NCBI GenBank assembly: GCA_945868725.1
Contig: CAMBMU010000018.1
Location: 1 to 39,046, forward strand
DNA from: Spirosoma fluviale
GTDB lineage: Bacteria; Bacteroidota; Bacteroidia; Cytophagales; Cyclobacteriaceae
DNA: 39,046 nt
Reading direction: 5' to 3'
In this document: positions 9,492 to 17,492 of the stretch, one piece after another
How the letters are laid out: every line of letters begins with the position of its first letter
Numbering within the stretch: the stretch's first letter is position 1
Made by a program: the position numbers and the translations under genes
Notes under the pieces: model-generated
The model's input: the letters and a program-made list of their open reading frames with translations, nothing else
Databases searched by the model: none
What the model was told of the DNA's origin: nothing

Positions 9492-11999
9492 ATGGCATCC
9501 GAATCACCCAAGACCAATACGTTTAGAAAGAAAGCTGAAAACGGGCCCAAGGCTAGTCCGGAACCGAAAAAGACTTCCCCTTCTTTCTCCTTTGGAAAAA
9601 TAGAAACCAAGCAGATTGGCCTTATTTTCGGAATTGTATTGATTTCCATCAGCATTTTTTTGGTAGTAGCTTTTGCCTCTTACCTGATGAATGGACCGCA
9701 GGATCAGAGTTTGGTAATTAACAATACAGATCAATCGATCCGAGAAGCAGCCAAAGAATCAAAAAACTGGTTAGGTTTCTTAGGCTCTCATGCGGCCCAC
9801 TGGATGATTTTCCGTTGGTTCGGCGTAGCAGCTTTCCTTTTTCCTCCCTTTTTATTTTTACTTGGCTTTCGTTGGACCTTTCAGGTTTCGCTTTACTCCC
9901 TCACGCGCTATGTGGTCTTTGCCTTGTTTTTTGCGGCATGGATTGGTTTGGTAACAGGCTATGCCGGAATCTTGATCGAGGGATATTCCTATTGGAGCTT
10001 TGTTTCAGGGGGATTGGGCTATGAACTCGCAAAGCTTTCCTATGACTTTTTGGGCATTGGAACCTGGCTGCTGATTTTCGGTACCCTATTCATTTTCATC
10101 GTGTTGTTCTATGGCATACAGCAACTCAACTGGTTCCCTCCCAAGCCTGCACATGAGTTAGCAGAGGATGAGGATTCCAAATCGAGCATTCCTTCTCCAT
10201 TTTTGGGAGCGGAGGAAGAAGATATTGAAGACGATGGGAGTGCCTGGGAGGTAAAGGCAGACGATCCAGAGCTTCCGATGGCTGGAGATAAAGTGGATTT
10301 TAGTTTGGTAGAAGAAACCCCAGTACCAGTTCTACCCCTTCAATACACCGACGACCTGGAGGAGGATCTCTTCGATGTGCCGCAGGTCAACTTGCTAGAA
10401 AACGAAAAGGATTCCTTTCTTCTGAAAGAAGGAAATTTCACGGTGCAAAAGGGCCCTGAAGAGGAGAAGACGGTAGATGAGGTAGAAAATCTAGACCCCT
10501 ACGATCCTACCCTTGATCTGCCGAACTACAAGTACCCCACCCTGGACTTGCTCAACGGATACGATGTAAAGAAGGTCACCGTGTCCCGTCAGGAACTCGA
10601 GGAAAATAAGGACAAGATCGTGACCACCTTGGAGAACTTTCAGATTGGTATCCAAGGAATTCAGGCGACCATTGGTCCCACAGTGACTTTGTACGAGATT
10701 ATCCCGAATCCAGGGGTGAAAATCTCCAAGATCAAAAACCTGGAAGATGATATTGCCTTGAGTTTGGCGGCTTTGGGTATCCGCATCATCGCACCTATCC
10801 CTGGGAAAGGCACCATAGGCATTGAAGTACCCAATAAAAATAGGGAATTGGTACCGGCTCGAGCAGTGCTGGGTACTGAAAAATTCATGAAGTCCGACAA
10901 GGACCTCCCCATTGCTTTGGGCAAAACCATCTCCAACGAGGTCTTTGTAGCCGATCTAGCCAAAATGCCACACTTGCTTATGGCAGGGGCTACGGGACAA
11001 GGAAAGTCGGTGGGGCTAAACATGATTTTGGCTTCCCTGATCTACAAGAAGCACCCTTCCCAACTGAAATTTGTCTTGGTAGATCCGAAGAAGGTGGAAT
11101 TGACCTTATTCAATAAGATTGAAAGACACTTTTTGGCCAAGCTGCCTGGTTCTGATGAGGCAATCATCACCGATACCAAGAAGGTGATCCACACGCTCAA
11201 TTCCTTGTGTATGGAGATGGACAACCGCTATACCTTGCTGAAAGAAGCGGGTGTACGTAATTTGAAGGAGTACAATGCCAAGTTTGTGGCTCGGAAACTG
11301 AATCCCGAAAAAGGACATTATTTTATGCCCTATATCGTGCTTGTTATTGACGAGTTGGCGGATTTGATGATGACGGCGGGCAAGGAGATTGAAGCGCCTA
11401 TTGCGCGATTGGCACAGCTCGCTCGAGCCATTGGCATCCACCTGGTGGTGGCTACGCAGCGTCCTTCAGTCAATGTGATCACGGGGGTAATCAAGGCCAA
11501 CTTCCCTGCACGACTATCCTTTCGTGTTACCTCCAAAATTGACTCACGCACCATTTTAGATGCTGGTGGCGCGGATCAATTGATTGGCATGGGAGATATG
11601 CTCCTTTCGGTAGGTTCCGAAATGACCCGTATCCAATGTGCCTTCCTAGATACCCCAGAAGTGGATGCAGTCTGCGACTGGATTGGGGGACAAAAAGGCT
11701 ATTCCTCTGCTTACCTACTTCCAGAATATGTTGGGGAAGATGGCGAAGGTTCAGGAGTGGATATTGACTTGTCTGATAGAGATCCTTTATTTGACGAGGC
11801 TGCACGCTTGATCGTACTGCACCAACAGGGCAGCACCTCCTTGATCCAGCGCAAGCTGAAGTTGGGATACAACCGTGCCGGCAGGATCGTCGATCAGTTG
11901 GAAGCTGCTGGAGTGGTGGGACCATTCGAAGGATCCAAAGCGCGTGAGGTTTTAATTCAAGACGAAGTAAGTTTGGAACGGTTATTGAGTAGTTTGTAA
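9492..11999 (+). CDS. ftsK: DNA translocase FtsK
   Basis: The septal DNA pump that clears and aligns chromosome termini at division. The product has 835 residues. Four membrane segments lie in the first about 220 residues (for example GIVLISISIFLVVAFASYL and WLLIFGTLFIFIVLFYGI). An acidic, low-complexity linker follows (about 225-340), shorter than in E. coli. The motor domain has Walker A GATGQGKS (499-506; Gln replaces the usual Ser, as is common in Bacteroidota) and Walker B VLVIDELADL with Asp620-Glu621. ATQRPSVNVITGVIKANFP is the family signature. The C-terminal about 65 residues (DPLFDEAARLIV, RKLKLGYNRAGRIVDQLE) are the gamma winged-helix domain that reads KOPS and activates XerCD. lolA follows 31 bases later. 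Confidence 0.97.
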   Translation: MASESPKTNTFRKKAENGPKASPEPKKTSPSFSFGKIETKQIGLIFGIVLISISIFLVVAFASYLMNGPQDQSLVINNTDQSIREAAKESKNWLGFLGSHAAHWMIFRWFGVAAFLFPPFLFLLGFRWTFQVSLYSLTRYVVFALFFAAWIGLVTGYAGILIEGYSYWSFVSGGLGYELAKLSYDFLGIGTWLLIFGTLFIFIVLFYGIQQLNWFPPKPAHELAEDEDSKSSIPSPFLGAEEEDIEDDGSAWEVKADDPELPMAGDKVDFSLVEETPVPVLPLQYTDDLEEDLFDVPQVNLLENEKDSFLLKEGNFTVQKGPEEEKTVDEVENLDPYDPTLDLPNYKYPTLDLLNGYDVKKVTVSRQELEENKDKIVTTLENFQIGIQGIQATIGPTVTLYEIIPNPGVKISKIKNLEDDIALSLAALGIRIIAPIPGKGTIGIEVPNKNRELVPARAVLGTEKFMKSDKDLPIALGKTISNEVFVADLAKMPHLLMAGATGQGKSVGLNMILASLIYKKHPSQLKFVLVDPKKVELTLFNKIERHFLAKLPGSDEAIITDTKKVIHTLNSLCMEMDNRYTLLKEAGVRNLKEYNAKFVARKLNPEKGHYFMPYIVLVIDELADLMMTAGKEIEAPIARLAQLARAIGIHLVVATQRPSVNVITGVIKANFPARLSFRVTSKIDSRTILDAGGADQLIGMGDMLLSVGSEMTRIQCAFLDTPEVDAVCDWIGGQKGYSSAYLLPEYVGEDGEGSGVDIDLSDRDPLFDEAARLIVLHQQGSTSLIQRKLKLGYNRAGRIVDQLEAAGVVGPFEGSKAREVLIQDEVSLERLLSSL

Positions 12000-12030
12000 G
12001 CGATGCTTTACGGATTACGGCAGACCTTCC

Positions 12031-12684
12031 ATGAATCTTAAATTTCTTTTTTTTGCATTTTTAGCTTCCTGCTTCCTCGCGGCACCTAGCCAAGCTCAAA
12101 AAGACCCCAAGGCAAAAGTAGTGTTGGATGCCATGAGCCAAAAATTTCAAAGCATGAAGGGATTTACCGCTAGCTTTGAATATACCTTCCAAGATGAAGG
12201 AGGGGCGGGTGATCGACAGAGTGGAGAGGTAGCGGTCCTAGGCGATAAGTACCGCCTCAAACTTCCAGATCAAGAAATTTACAACGATGGCAAGACCGTG
12301 TGGACCTTTATTCAAACGGCAGGATATAAGGAAGTAACTATCAACGATGCCGCTGGGATGGAGGGCGAGTTGACCCCTTCCAACATCTATACCCTGTACC
12401 AATCTGGATTTAACTACAAGCTTTTGGCAGACAAAACGTATCAAGGAAAGCCCATTTCTACGGTGGAATTGACTGCATTAAAATCCAATGCCCCTTTCAA
12501 GCAGGTTCGCCTGCTGGTAGAAAAATCTACACAGCAGCTATTGGGTTGGGAAATGCTGGATGGGCAAGGAGGCGTTTTTACCTATTCTTTTAAAAACCTT
12601 AAAGCCTCTCCAAGCCTTCCTTTGAGCTATTTTATGTTTGATGTTAAAAAATATCCAGGCATAGAAGTGATTGACCTGAGATAA
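12031..12684 (+). CDS. LolA-like outer-membrane lipoprotein carrier protein
   Basis: A 217-residue periplasmic protein of the LolA fold, which carries lipoproteins from the inner membrane to the outer membrane. It has a signal peptide (MNLKFLFFAFLASCFLA, cleaved near PSQAQ), the N-terminal helix and strand KGFTASFEYTF, and the LKLPDQEIYNDGKTVWTF core typical of Bacteroidota LolA. It lies directly behind ftsK on the same strand, an arrangement I recognise from related genomes. No LolB-like gene is present. The family is well supported; the role in lipoprotein transport is by homology. Confidence 0.88.
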   Translation: MNLKFLFFAFLASCFLAAPSQAQKDPKAKVVLDAMSQKFQSMKGFTASFEYTFQDEGGAGDRQSGEVAVLGDKYRLKLPDQEIYNDGKTVWTFIQTAGYKEVTINDAAGMEGELTPSNIYTLYQSGFNYKLLADKTYQGKPISTVELTALKSNAPFKQVRLLVEKSTQQLLGWEMLDGQGGVFTYSFKNLKASPSLPLSYFMFDVKKYPGIEVIDLR

Positions 12685-12700
12685 GTTTTCAAGCAGAAAT

Positions 12701-13243
12701 CTACTTTATTCCTTCACTCCCTTTTTTTACTTCTTCCAGAAGATCTTGTCCTGCCTCCTTTACTGTGGGCAAAATTGGACTTAAGATTTCTAAAACTCCC
12801 GGAGTAAGCGGCTTGATGTAGGACAAGTACTCACTTTTTTTCTCCCAATCTTTAAAGACCTCCATCTCGATTTTTCCCAATACCCAGATGAGTAAGCTGA
12901 TAAAAAAGCCAGTTCGGATGATGCCGAGTACCGCTCCACCCAAACTATCTAGGCCGCCCAATAGGACCAGGGCCATCATTTTTTTGAGCGCCTTGCCGGC
13001 TAGATTTGCAAGAAAAAGGGTGGAGAAAAAAATCAGTAAAAATGCAAGTATAGGTAAGCCAAATGCCGCTTCTTCCGTTTCGGTAGCGAGCCATTTGCTC
13101 ACCCCTTCCATAAAATAAACTCCTAGAACGATAGCGAGCACAAAGCCAAGCAGGCCGATAATGCTCATCAGCAGGCCTTTTTTGTAGCCCTCATAGGCCC
13201 CTAAGCCCAAAAGGAGAAGAATGACTACGTCTACCGGTTCCAA
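12701..13243 (-). CDS. CvpA family membrane protein
   Basis: A 180-residue inner-membrane protein of the CvpA family (named for colicin V production). It has four hydrophobic segments: VVILLLLGLGAYEGYKKGLL, IGLLGFVLAIVLGVYFM, LPILAFLLIFFSTLFLANLAG and a fourth near residues 100-125 (LDSLGGAVLGIIRTGFFISLL). The glycine-rich GLDSLGGAVLGI segment is the family signature. The exact biochemical role is unknown; in other bacteria CvpA affects envelope homeostasis. It lies one base behind the YqeY gene on the same strand, so the two are very probably co-transcribed. It converges with the lolA-like gene, with only 16 bases between the two stop codons. Confidence 0.9.
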   Translation of the reverse strand: MEPVDVVILLLLGLGAYEGYKKGLLMSIIGLLGFVLAIVLGVYFMEGVSKWLATETEEAAFGLPILAFLLIFFSTLFLANLAGKALKKMMALVLLGGLDSLGGAVLGIIRTGFFISLLIWVLGKIEMEVFKDWEKKSEYLSYIKPLTPGVLEILSPILPTVKEAGQDLLEEVKKGSEGIK

Positions 13244-13244
13244 G

Positions 13245-13697
13245 TTAATTTGCCAATAAGAGTTTCACCTGTTCTGAAATCGCCTTGCCGTCTGCCTTTC
13301 CGGCCAACTCCTTGCTCGCCAATCCCATTACTTTGCCCATATCCTTGGGTCCTGTGGCACCAGAACTAGCAATGATGGATTGAATAGCTTGTACTAGTTC
13401 TTCGGTAGACAAAGCCTTCGGCAAAAATTCCTGAATAATCGCCAACTCAGCCAATTCTACTTCGAGTAGGTCGGCACGATTTTGCTTTTCGTAGATTTCA
13501 GCAGAGTCTTTTCGCTGTTTGGCAGATTTGGTCAATACCTTCAATTCATCCTCAGCACTCAATTCTCCAGAATACCCTTCTTTGGTTTCTTCCAGTAAGA
13601 TCAGAGACTTGATCGCCCGCAAAGCGGTCAGCCTTACCTTGTCTCTTGCCAACATGGCGGATTTAATTTCGCCTTCTATTCTCTGCTTTAAGCTCAT
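13245..13697 (-). CDS. GatB/YqeY domain-containing protein
   Basis: A 150-residue stand-alone YqeY protein, homologous to the tRNA-binding tail domain of GatB (amidotransferase B subunit). It starts MSLKQRIEGEIKSAMLARDK, typical for the family. It contains the LTALRAIKSLILLEE and LLEVELAELAIIQEFLPK motifs and ends in the small helical domain with GPKDMGKVMGLASKELAGKADG, which resembles the GatB C-terminus. It may act in tRNA-linked amidation quality control, but no specific reaction is established. First gene of a two-gene unit with CvpA (one-base gap), divergent from pdxJ. Confidence 0.93.
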   Translation of the reverse strand: MSLKQRIEGEIKSAMLARDKVRLTALRAIKSLILLEETKEGYSGELSAEDELKVLTKSAKQRKDSAEIYEKQNRADLLEVELAELAIIQEFLPKALSTEELVQAIQSIIASSGATGPKDMGKVMGLASKELAGKADGKAISEQVKLLLAN

Positions 13698-13759
13698 AAG
13701 TTTTAGTTTTGTGTTATCCCGCTACAAAGGGGTAAAAATACCCATTTTTCCATGCCGAA

Positions 13760-14476
13760 ATGACAAAGCTAAGTGTAAATATCAATAAGATTGCCACCAT
13801 CCGGAATGCCAGAGGAGCCAATAATCCCAATGTAGTGAAAGTGGCGCTGGATTGTGAACGTTTTGGCGCAGAGGGAATCACCGTGCATCCTCGCCCCGAT
13901 GAGCGGCACATTCGCTACCAGGATGTGTTGGACTTGTCGCAAGTGGTACGCACTGAATTCAATATCGAGGGTTATCCCGATGCACGATTTATGGAACTTA
14001 TCCGAACCGTGAAGCCCGCTCAGGCCACGCTGGTCCCTGATCCACCGACGGCCATTACTTCCAATACCGGTTGGGATACCATTCGGCATCAATCCATGCT
14101 GAAGGATATAGTCGCTGAACTCAAGGAGATGGGCACGCGTGTATCCATCTTTATCAATCCTGAAGCTAGGTTCTTTGAACCTGCCAAGCTTACAGGTACC
14201 GATCGGGTAGAGCTGTATACCGAGCCTTATGCGTTGGGCTATCCTGTGGATCGTGCCAAAGCCGTGCAAGCCTATGTGGAGGTAGCCAAGTTGGCCACTG
14301 AACTCGGATTGGGCATCAATGCTGGACATGACTTGGACCTGCATAATTTGGCCTACTTCAAGCAGCAAATCCCTCAGCTTTTGGAGGTGTCTATCGGGCA
14401 CGCATTGATTTGTGACGCGCTTTACTACGGCTTGGAGAATACCATTCAACTGTACCGTCGCCAATTGGAGCTGTAA
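13760..14476 (+). CDS. pdxJ: Pyridoxine 5'-phosphate synthase
   Basis: Condenses 1-deoxyxylulose 5-phosphate with 3-amino-2-oxopropyl phosphate to form pyridoxine 5'-phosphate, the last ring-forming step of the DXP-dependent vitamin B6 pathway. The 238-residue length matches the family. Motifs seen: [16 protein letters not shown] (phosphate-binding N-terminus), [11 protein letters not shown] (active-site His and Arg), [22 protein letters not shown] and [11 protein letters not shown]. The ATG at 13760 lies only 62 bases from the divergent YqeY start, so the two share a short regulatory region. Family B repeats start 9 bases after the stop. Confidence 0.97.
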   Translation: MTKLSVNINKIATIRNARGANNPNVVKVALDCERFGAEGITVHPRPDERHIRYQDVLDLSQVVRTEFNIEGYPDARFMELIRTVKPAQATLVPDPPTAITSNTGWDTIRHQSMLKDIVAELKEMGTRVSIFINPEARFFEPAKLTGTDRVELYTEPYALGYPVDRAKAVQAYVEVAKLATELGLGINAGHDLDLHNLAYFKQQIPQLLEVSIGHALICDALYYGLENTIQLYRRQLEL

Positions 14477-14484
14477 TTTTTTTT

Positions 14485-14730
14485 GTCAACGGTCCACAGT
14501 CAACGGTCCACAGTAAATTGTGCTTTGAATATAAAAAACGTATTAAAGAATTGATTCTAACATCCGTTTCAAAACGAATTGGCTGTCGACAGTGGACCGT
14601 CAACGGTTGACCAAATGACTACAGTAAATCGTGCTTTGAATATAAAAAACGTATTAAAGAATTGATTCTAACATCCGTTTCAAAACTAATTAGCTGTCGA
14701 CAGTGGACTGTCAGCAGTTGGCCATAAAAT
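14485..14730 (+). repeat. Family B repeats: two near-identical tandem copies, period 111 bp
   Basis: GTCAACGGTCCACAGT (14485-14500) begins a complementary left end. Copy 1 runs from 14510, copy 2 from 14621, each with the core TGCTTTGAATATAAAAAACG and the right end GGCTGTCGACAGTGGAC. Over the first 101 aligned bases I count seven differences: six transitions and one transversion. Four of them fall in the last 16 bases (the box). The left and right boxes can pair into a long imperfect hairpin. No coding potential is seen. Confidence 0.9.
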
Positions 14731-14731
14731 A

Positions 14732-15197
14732 TCAACAGTCCACTTTTTATAATTAAATTCAATCTTATTCATTTTTTAACATTTTTACACCTAGGATATG
14801 GCATTCAAATTTGAAGAATTAAGAGTATGGGAAATGGCAATCAGCCTTTCGGCTGAAGTAAATGTTTTGATAAAAACTTTCCCTTTGGAGGAGCGATTTG
14901 TGCTTAGTTCACAATTTCAAAGGGCGGCGGATTCTGTAGCATTAAATATTGCAGAAGGTTCTACTGGTCAGTCAACTGCTGAATTCAAAAAATTTCTAGG
15001 ATATTCAATCCGATCTGGAATCGAAGTTATCAGTTGTTTGTACCTGGGAAAGAAAAGAGGAATAATCTACGAGGAAGATTTTTCAAAACTTTATACCACT
15101 TATGAATCTTTAATTATCAAAATTCAGGCGCTTAAAAACTCTTTTTGACTTGTGGTTTGATTCCTCAACGAATCTTCTGTCTACCATGGACTGTTAG
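14732..15197 (+). mobile_element. Putative full-length family B element carrying a four-helix-bundle gene
   Basis: The left end TCAACAGTCCA (14732-14742) is a family B left box without the usual core behind it. The right part (GATTC at about 15159, ACGAATCTTCTGTC and TGGACTGTT, 15187-15195) is a family B right end without a left half. AACAGTCCA and TGGACTGTT are perfect 9-base inverted repeats. Between them sits the S23-type gene at 14798-15148. The simplest reading is one longer element of about 466 bp with the same ends as the short copies on both sides. This delimitation is my inference. Confidence 0.5.
14798..15148 (+). CDS. Four-helix-bundle protein (S23/IVP family)
   Basis: A 116-residue all-helical protein of the S23 ribosomal/intervening-sequence protein family. 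Family features seen: FKFEELRVWEMAISLSAEV at the start, FPLEERFVLSSQFQRAADSVALNIAEG (the hallmark IAEG after a helix), and SIRSGIEVISCLYLGKKRG in the third helix. Relatives are encoded inside intervening sequences of 23S rRNA genes and, as Avd, in diversity-generating retroelements; the basic bundle binds nucleic acid there. No reverse transcriptase or rRNA is near this copy. Instead it lies between the two ends of a family B repeat, with further copies on both sides. Function here is unknown. It is A/T-richer than its neighbours, consistent with acquired DNA. Confidence 0.9.
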   Translation: MAFKFEELRVWEMAISLSAEVNVLIKTFPLEERFVLSSQFQRAADSVALNIAEGSTGQSTAEFKKFLGYSIRSGIEVISCLYLGKKRGIIYEEDFSKLYTTYESLIIKIQALKNSF

Positions 15198-15208
15198 CTG
15201 TTCAAAAT

Positions 15209-15463
15209 GTCAACGGTTAACGGTCGACGGACCACAGTCAATTGTATTTCAGCAAGGAATGAAGTATTAAAATTTGGATTCCAAACTCCATTCCTATACG
15301 AACTGGCTGTCGACAGTGGACTATGGACCGTTGACCAAAAAATGTCAACAGACCACGGACCACAGTCAATTGTAATTAACTTATGAATAAAGTAGTATTA
15401 TTTCGATTCTAAATTTGGTACCACCACGAATCTGCTGTCGTCTGTCGACTGTGGACCGTTGAC
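15209..15463 (+). repeat. Family B repeats, two tandem diverged copies
   Basis: Copy 4 spans 15209-15335 (GTCAACGGTTAACGG to GGACCGTTGAC) and copy 5 spans 15344-15463 (GTCAACAGACCACGG to CTGTGGACCGTTGAC). Both keep a GATTC...ACGAA.CTG.CTGTCG right core. The cores differ a lot from each other and from the copies at 14.5 kb, yet the ends still pair. Copy 5 ends 7 bases before the start codon of the esterase gene. Confidence 0.85.
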
Positions 15464-15470
15464 AAAATGT

Positions 15471-16229
15471 ATGCAGCTAAACTTCAGAAAATCCGGTTCC
15501 GGCCCACCCTTGGTTATCCTCCATGGACTTTTTGGTTCTTTAGACAACTGGTTTTCCATCGCCAAGGAACTAGTGGATCACTATACCTTGTATCTCGTAG
15601 ACCAGCGCAACCATGGGGACTCTCCGCATGGTTCCGAATGGAACTATGGGGTTATGGTGGAGGATTTGCGGGAGTTGCTCGATGCCGAGGGCTTGGATTC
15701 CGTGTACTTGATGGGGCATTCCATGGGAGGGAAGACGGTGATGAATTTTGCGGTGGCCTATCCTGAGCGGGTACGCAAACTCATCGTAGGAGACATTGCT
15801 CCGAGGCACTATCCCATTCACCACCAAGTGATTTTGGAAGGATTAAATGCACTTGATCTCTCCCAACTCCAGTCTAGAAAAGAAGCGGATGATCTACTCG
15901 CTCCTTACATTCCTGAACTGGGAATTCGCCAATTTTTGCTTAAAAGCCTGGGTAGGGATACGAACGGATTCGCATGGAAAGTCAACCTTTCGGTGATCAC
16001 CCAACACATCGAAGAAGTAGGGAAAGCCTTGGAAGTGGGAACCGTTTTTGAAGGCCCTACCTTATTTTTGGGAGGAGCCAATTCCTCCTACATTCAAGAG
16101 AAAGACCTTTCGGATATGAAGCGCCATTTCCCAAATTGTACCTGGGTCTCTATTCACAATGCAGGGCACTGGCTACATGCCGAGCAGCCGCAGGCAGTGG
16201 TAGCAGAGATGCGAAAGTTTTTAGGCTAA
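15471..16229 (+). CDS. Alpha/beta-fold hydrolase, YbfF-type esterase
   Basis: A 252-residue cytosolic serine hydrolase. I choose the ATG at 15471 (MQLNFRKSGSGPPLVILHG); the frame extends to a TTG at 15459 that is part of the repeat end. It has the oxyanion-loop HGLFGSLDNW, the nucleophile elbow MGHSMGGK with Ser84, and the catalytic His233 in NAGHWLHAEQP. DQRNHGDS and GDIAPRHY are typical of the YbfF esterase group, which hydrolyses short acyl esters or thioesters. The natural substrate cannot be read from sequence. The gene is followed by a hairpin terminator and preceded by family B repeats with no recognisable promoter between, so its expression may depend on the repeat region. Confidence 0.9.
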   Translation: MQLNFRKSGSGPPLVILHGLFGSLDNWFSIAKELVDHYTLYLVDQRNHGDSPHGSEWNYGVMVEDLRELLDAEGLDSVYLMGHSMGGKTVMNFAVAYPERVRKLIVGDIAPRHYPIHHQVILEGLNALDLSQLQSRKEADDLLAPYIPELGIRQFLLKSLGRDTNGFAWKVNLSVITQHIEEVGKALEVGTVFEGPTLFLGGANSSYIQEKDLSDMKRHFPNCTWVSIHNAGHWLHAEQPQAVVAEMRKFLG

Positions 16230-16233
16230 AATT

Positions 16234-16267
16234 CGAGTTATCGCAAAATTGGCGACAACTCGTTTTT
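16234..16267 (+). terminator. Rho-independent terminator after the esterase gene
   Basis: CGAGTTATCGC (16234-16244) pairs with GCGACAACTCG (16252-16262), with one A-C mismatch and a 7-base loop, followed by five T. Confidence 0.8.
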
Positions 16268-16380
16268 AAACTTATTTTTTTTCAGTTTGAGGATTTTTTA
16301 GGCGATTTAAGGATCGGAAAACGCGTTAGTATTGGGTAAATACCTTATCTTATAGCTAATTAAACCCCATTTTTTTAACT

Positions 16381-17346
16381 ATGAACAGTTCCATTGAAAT
16401 TTATAGATCCGAAGGAGAAACTCAAATCGAGGTTCGATTTGAAAATGAGACCGTTTGGCTCAATCGTTCTCAAATTGCAATACTATTTGGTAGGGATATT
16501 AAGACTATCGGAAAACATCTGACTACTATTTTTTCCGAAGGTGAGTTAGTTAGGTTGGCAACTGTCGCAAATTTTGCGACAGTTCAAAATGAAGGTTTAA
16601 GAGAGGTGGAACGTCAAATAGAATTCTATAATCTCGACGTGATTATTTCTCTTGGCTACCGTGTAAAGTCTAAAGAAGGAACTCATTTCAGACAATGGGC
16701 TACCCAACGATTGAAAGACTACTTGATTAAAGGCTATGCAGTAAATCAGGAAAGGCTTTCGCAGCTTCAACAGTCTTTCCAATTGATTCGAGAAGCGGCT
16801 CTTTCAGATGATTTTTCAAAAGCTCAGGTCAAGGAAATCATTGATGTTTTGGCCGACTATGCGCTAGGATTGGATATTCTGGATGGGTATGACAAACAAA
16901 ATCTTGAGATGGGAATGGTCCAACCCAACTCTATTTTTCAAATTTCTTATCAAGAAGCCAAGGTGGCTATCGAAGAACTCCGCATTAAGTTTGGAGGCTC
17001 CCTGCTTTTTGGGAATGAAAAAGATGACTCATTCAAAAGTTCGATTTCCACAATCAATCAAACGTTTGATAGTAAGGAACTTTATCCCAGCATCGAGGAA
17101 AAGGCAGCTCATTTACTTTATTTCGTGGTGAAGAACCATTCGTTTACCGATGGAAACAAGCGAATTGCTGCTTGGCTATTTGTATGGTACTTGGCCAAAA
17201 ACAACTACCTGCTCAACTCGAAAGGGATTCCAAAAGTGGCCAACAACGCGCTGGCAGCAATTACCCTCATGGTAGCGTTGAGCAAGCCCGAGGAAAAGGA
17301 CCTGATGATTTTGGTGATTGTGAATTCGATCAATAAGGCCAATTGA
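16381..17346 (+). CDS. RhuM-Fic fusion protein (virulence RhuM/Fic/DOC family)
   Basis: A 321-residue two-domain protein. Residues 1-about 165 are a RhuM domain: VWLNRSQIAILFGRDIKTIGKH looks like a winged-helix/DNA-binding element, and FYNLDVIISLGYRV and FRQWATQRLKDYLIKGYAVN are the family signature. The C-terminal part is a Fic/DOC domain with HSFTDGNKR at residues 253-261, close to the canonical HPFx(D/E)GNxR (Pro replaced by Ser), so the catalytic His, acidic and Arg residues are all kept. Fic enzymes transfer AMP or other nucleotide parts to proteins; Doc phosphorylates EF-Tu. No separate antitoxin is visible beside it. It stands alone between a terminator and a family B repeat, in an A/T-rich accessory stretch. 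Target unknown. Confidence 0.9.
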   Translation: MNSSIEIYRSEGETQIEVRFENETVWLNRSQIAILFGRDIKTIGKHLTTIFSEGELVRLATVANFATVQNEGLREVERQIEFYNLDVIISLGYRVKSKEGTHFRQWATQRLKDYLIKGYAVNQERLSQLQQSFQLIREAALSDDFSKAQVKEIIDVLADYALGLDILDGYDKQNLEMGMVQPNSIFQISYQEAKVAIEELRIKFGGSLLFGNEKDDSFKSSISTINQTFDSKELYPSIEEKAAHLLYFVVKNHSFTDGNKRIAAWLFVWYLAKNNYLLNSKGIPKVANNALAAITLMVALSKPEEKDLMILVIVNSINKAN

Positions 17347-17378
17347 AAATCTGATTCGCTGCAAAAACACTTTATTAA

Positions 17379-17488
17379 GCGGTCGAAAGTCCAATGCTAG
17401 CCATCCTCTCTCTATTGAATAAATACTAAACTGCTTTGGGCCACGAAACGGCTGTCGACCGTGGACAGTGGACCGTTAGCCGTGGACA
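17379..17488 (+). repeat. Family B repeat, single diverged copy
   Basis: The right end is well kept (CACGAAACGGCTGTCGACCG and GTGGACAGTGGACCGTTAGC, ending GTGGAC at 17487). The left end is degenerate (GCGGTCGAAAGTCCA near 17379). It fills the gap between the convergent RhuM-Fic and amidohydrolase genes. Confidence 0.7.
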
Positions 17489-17492
17489 ATTT

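Noticed and set aside
13769-14464. 231-codon minus-strand frame opposite pdxJ.
   Set aside because: Antisense shadow of a fully recognisable pdxJ; no family features.
14732-15197. Diversity-generating retroelement around the four-helix-bundle gene.
   Set aside because: No reverse transcriptase, and no template/variable repeat pair with adenine-specific changes is visible.
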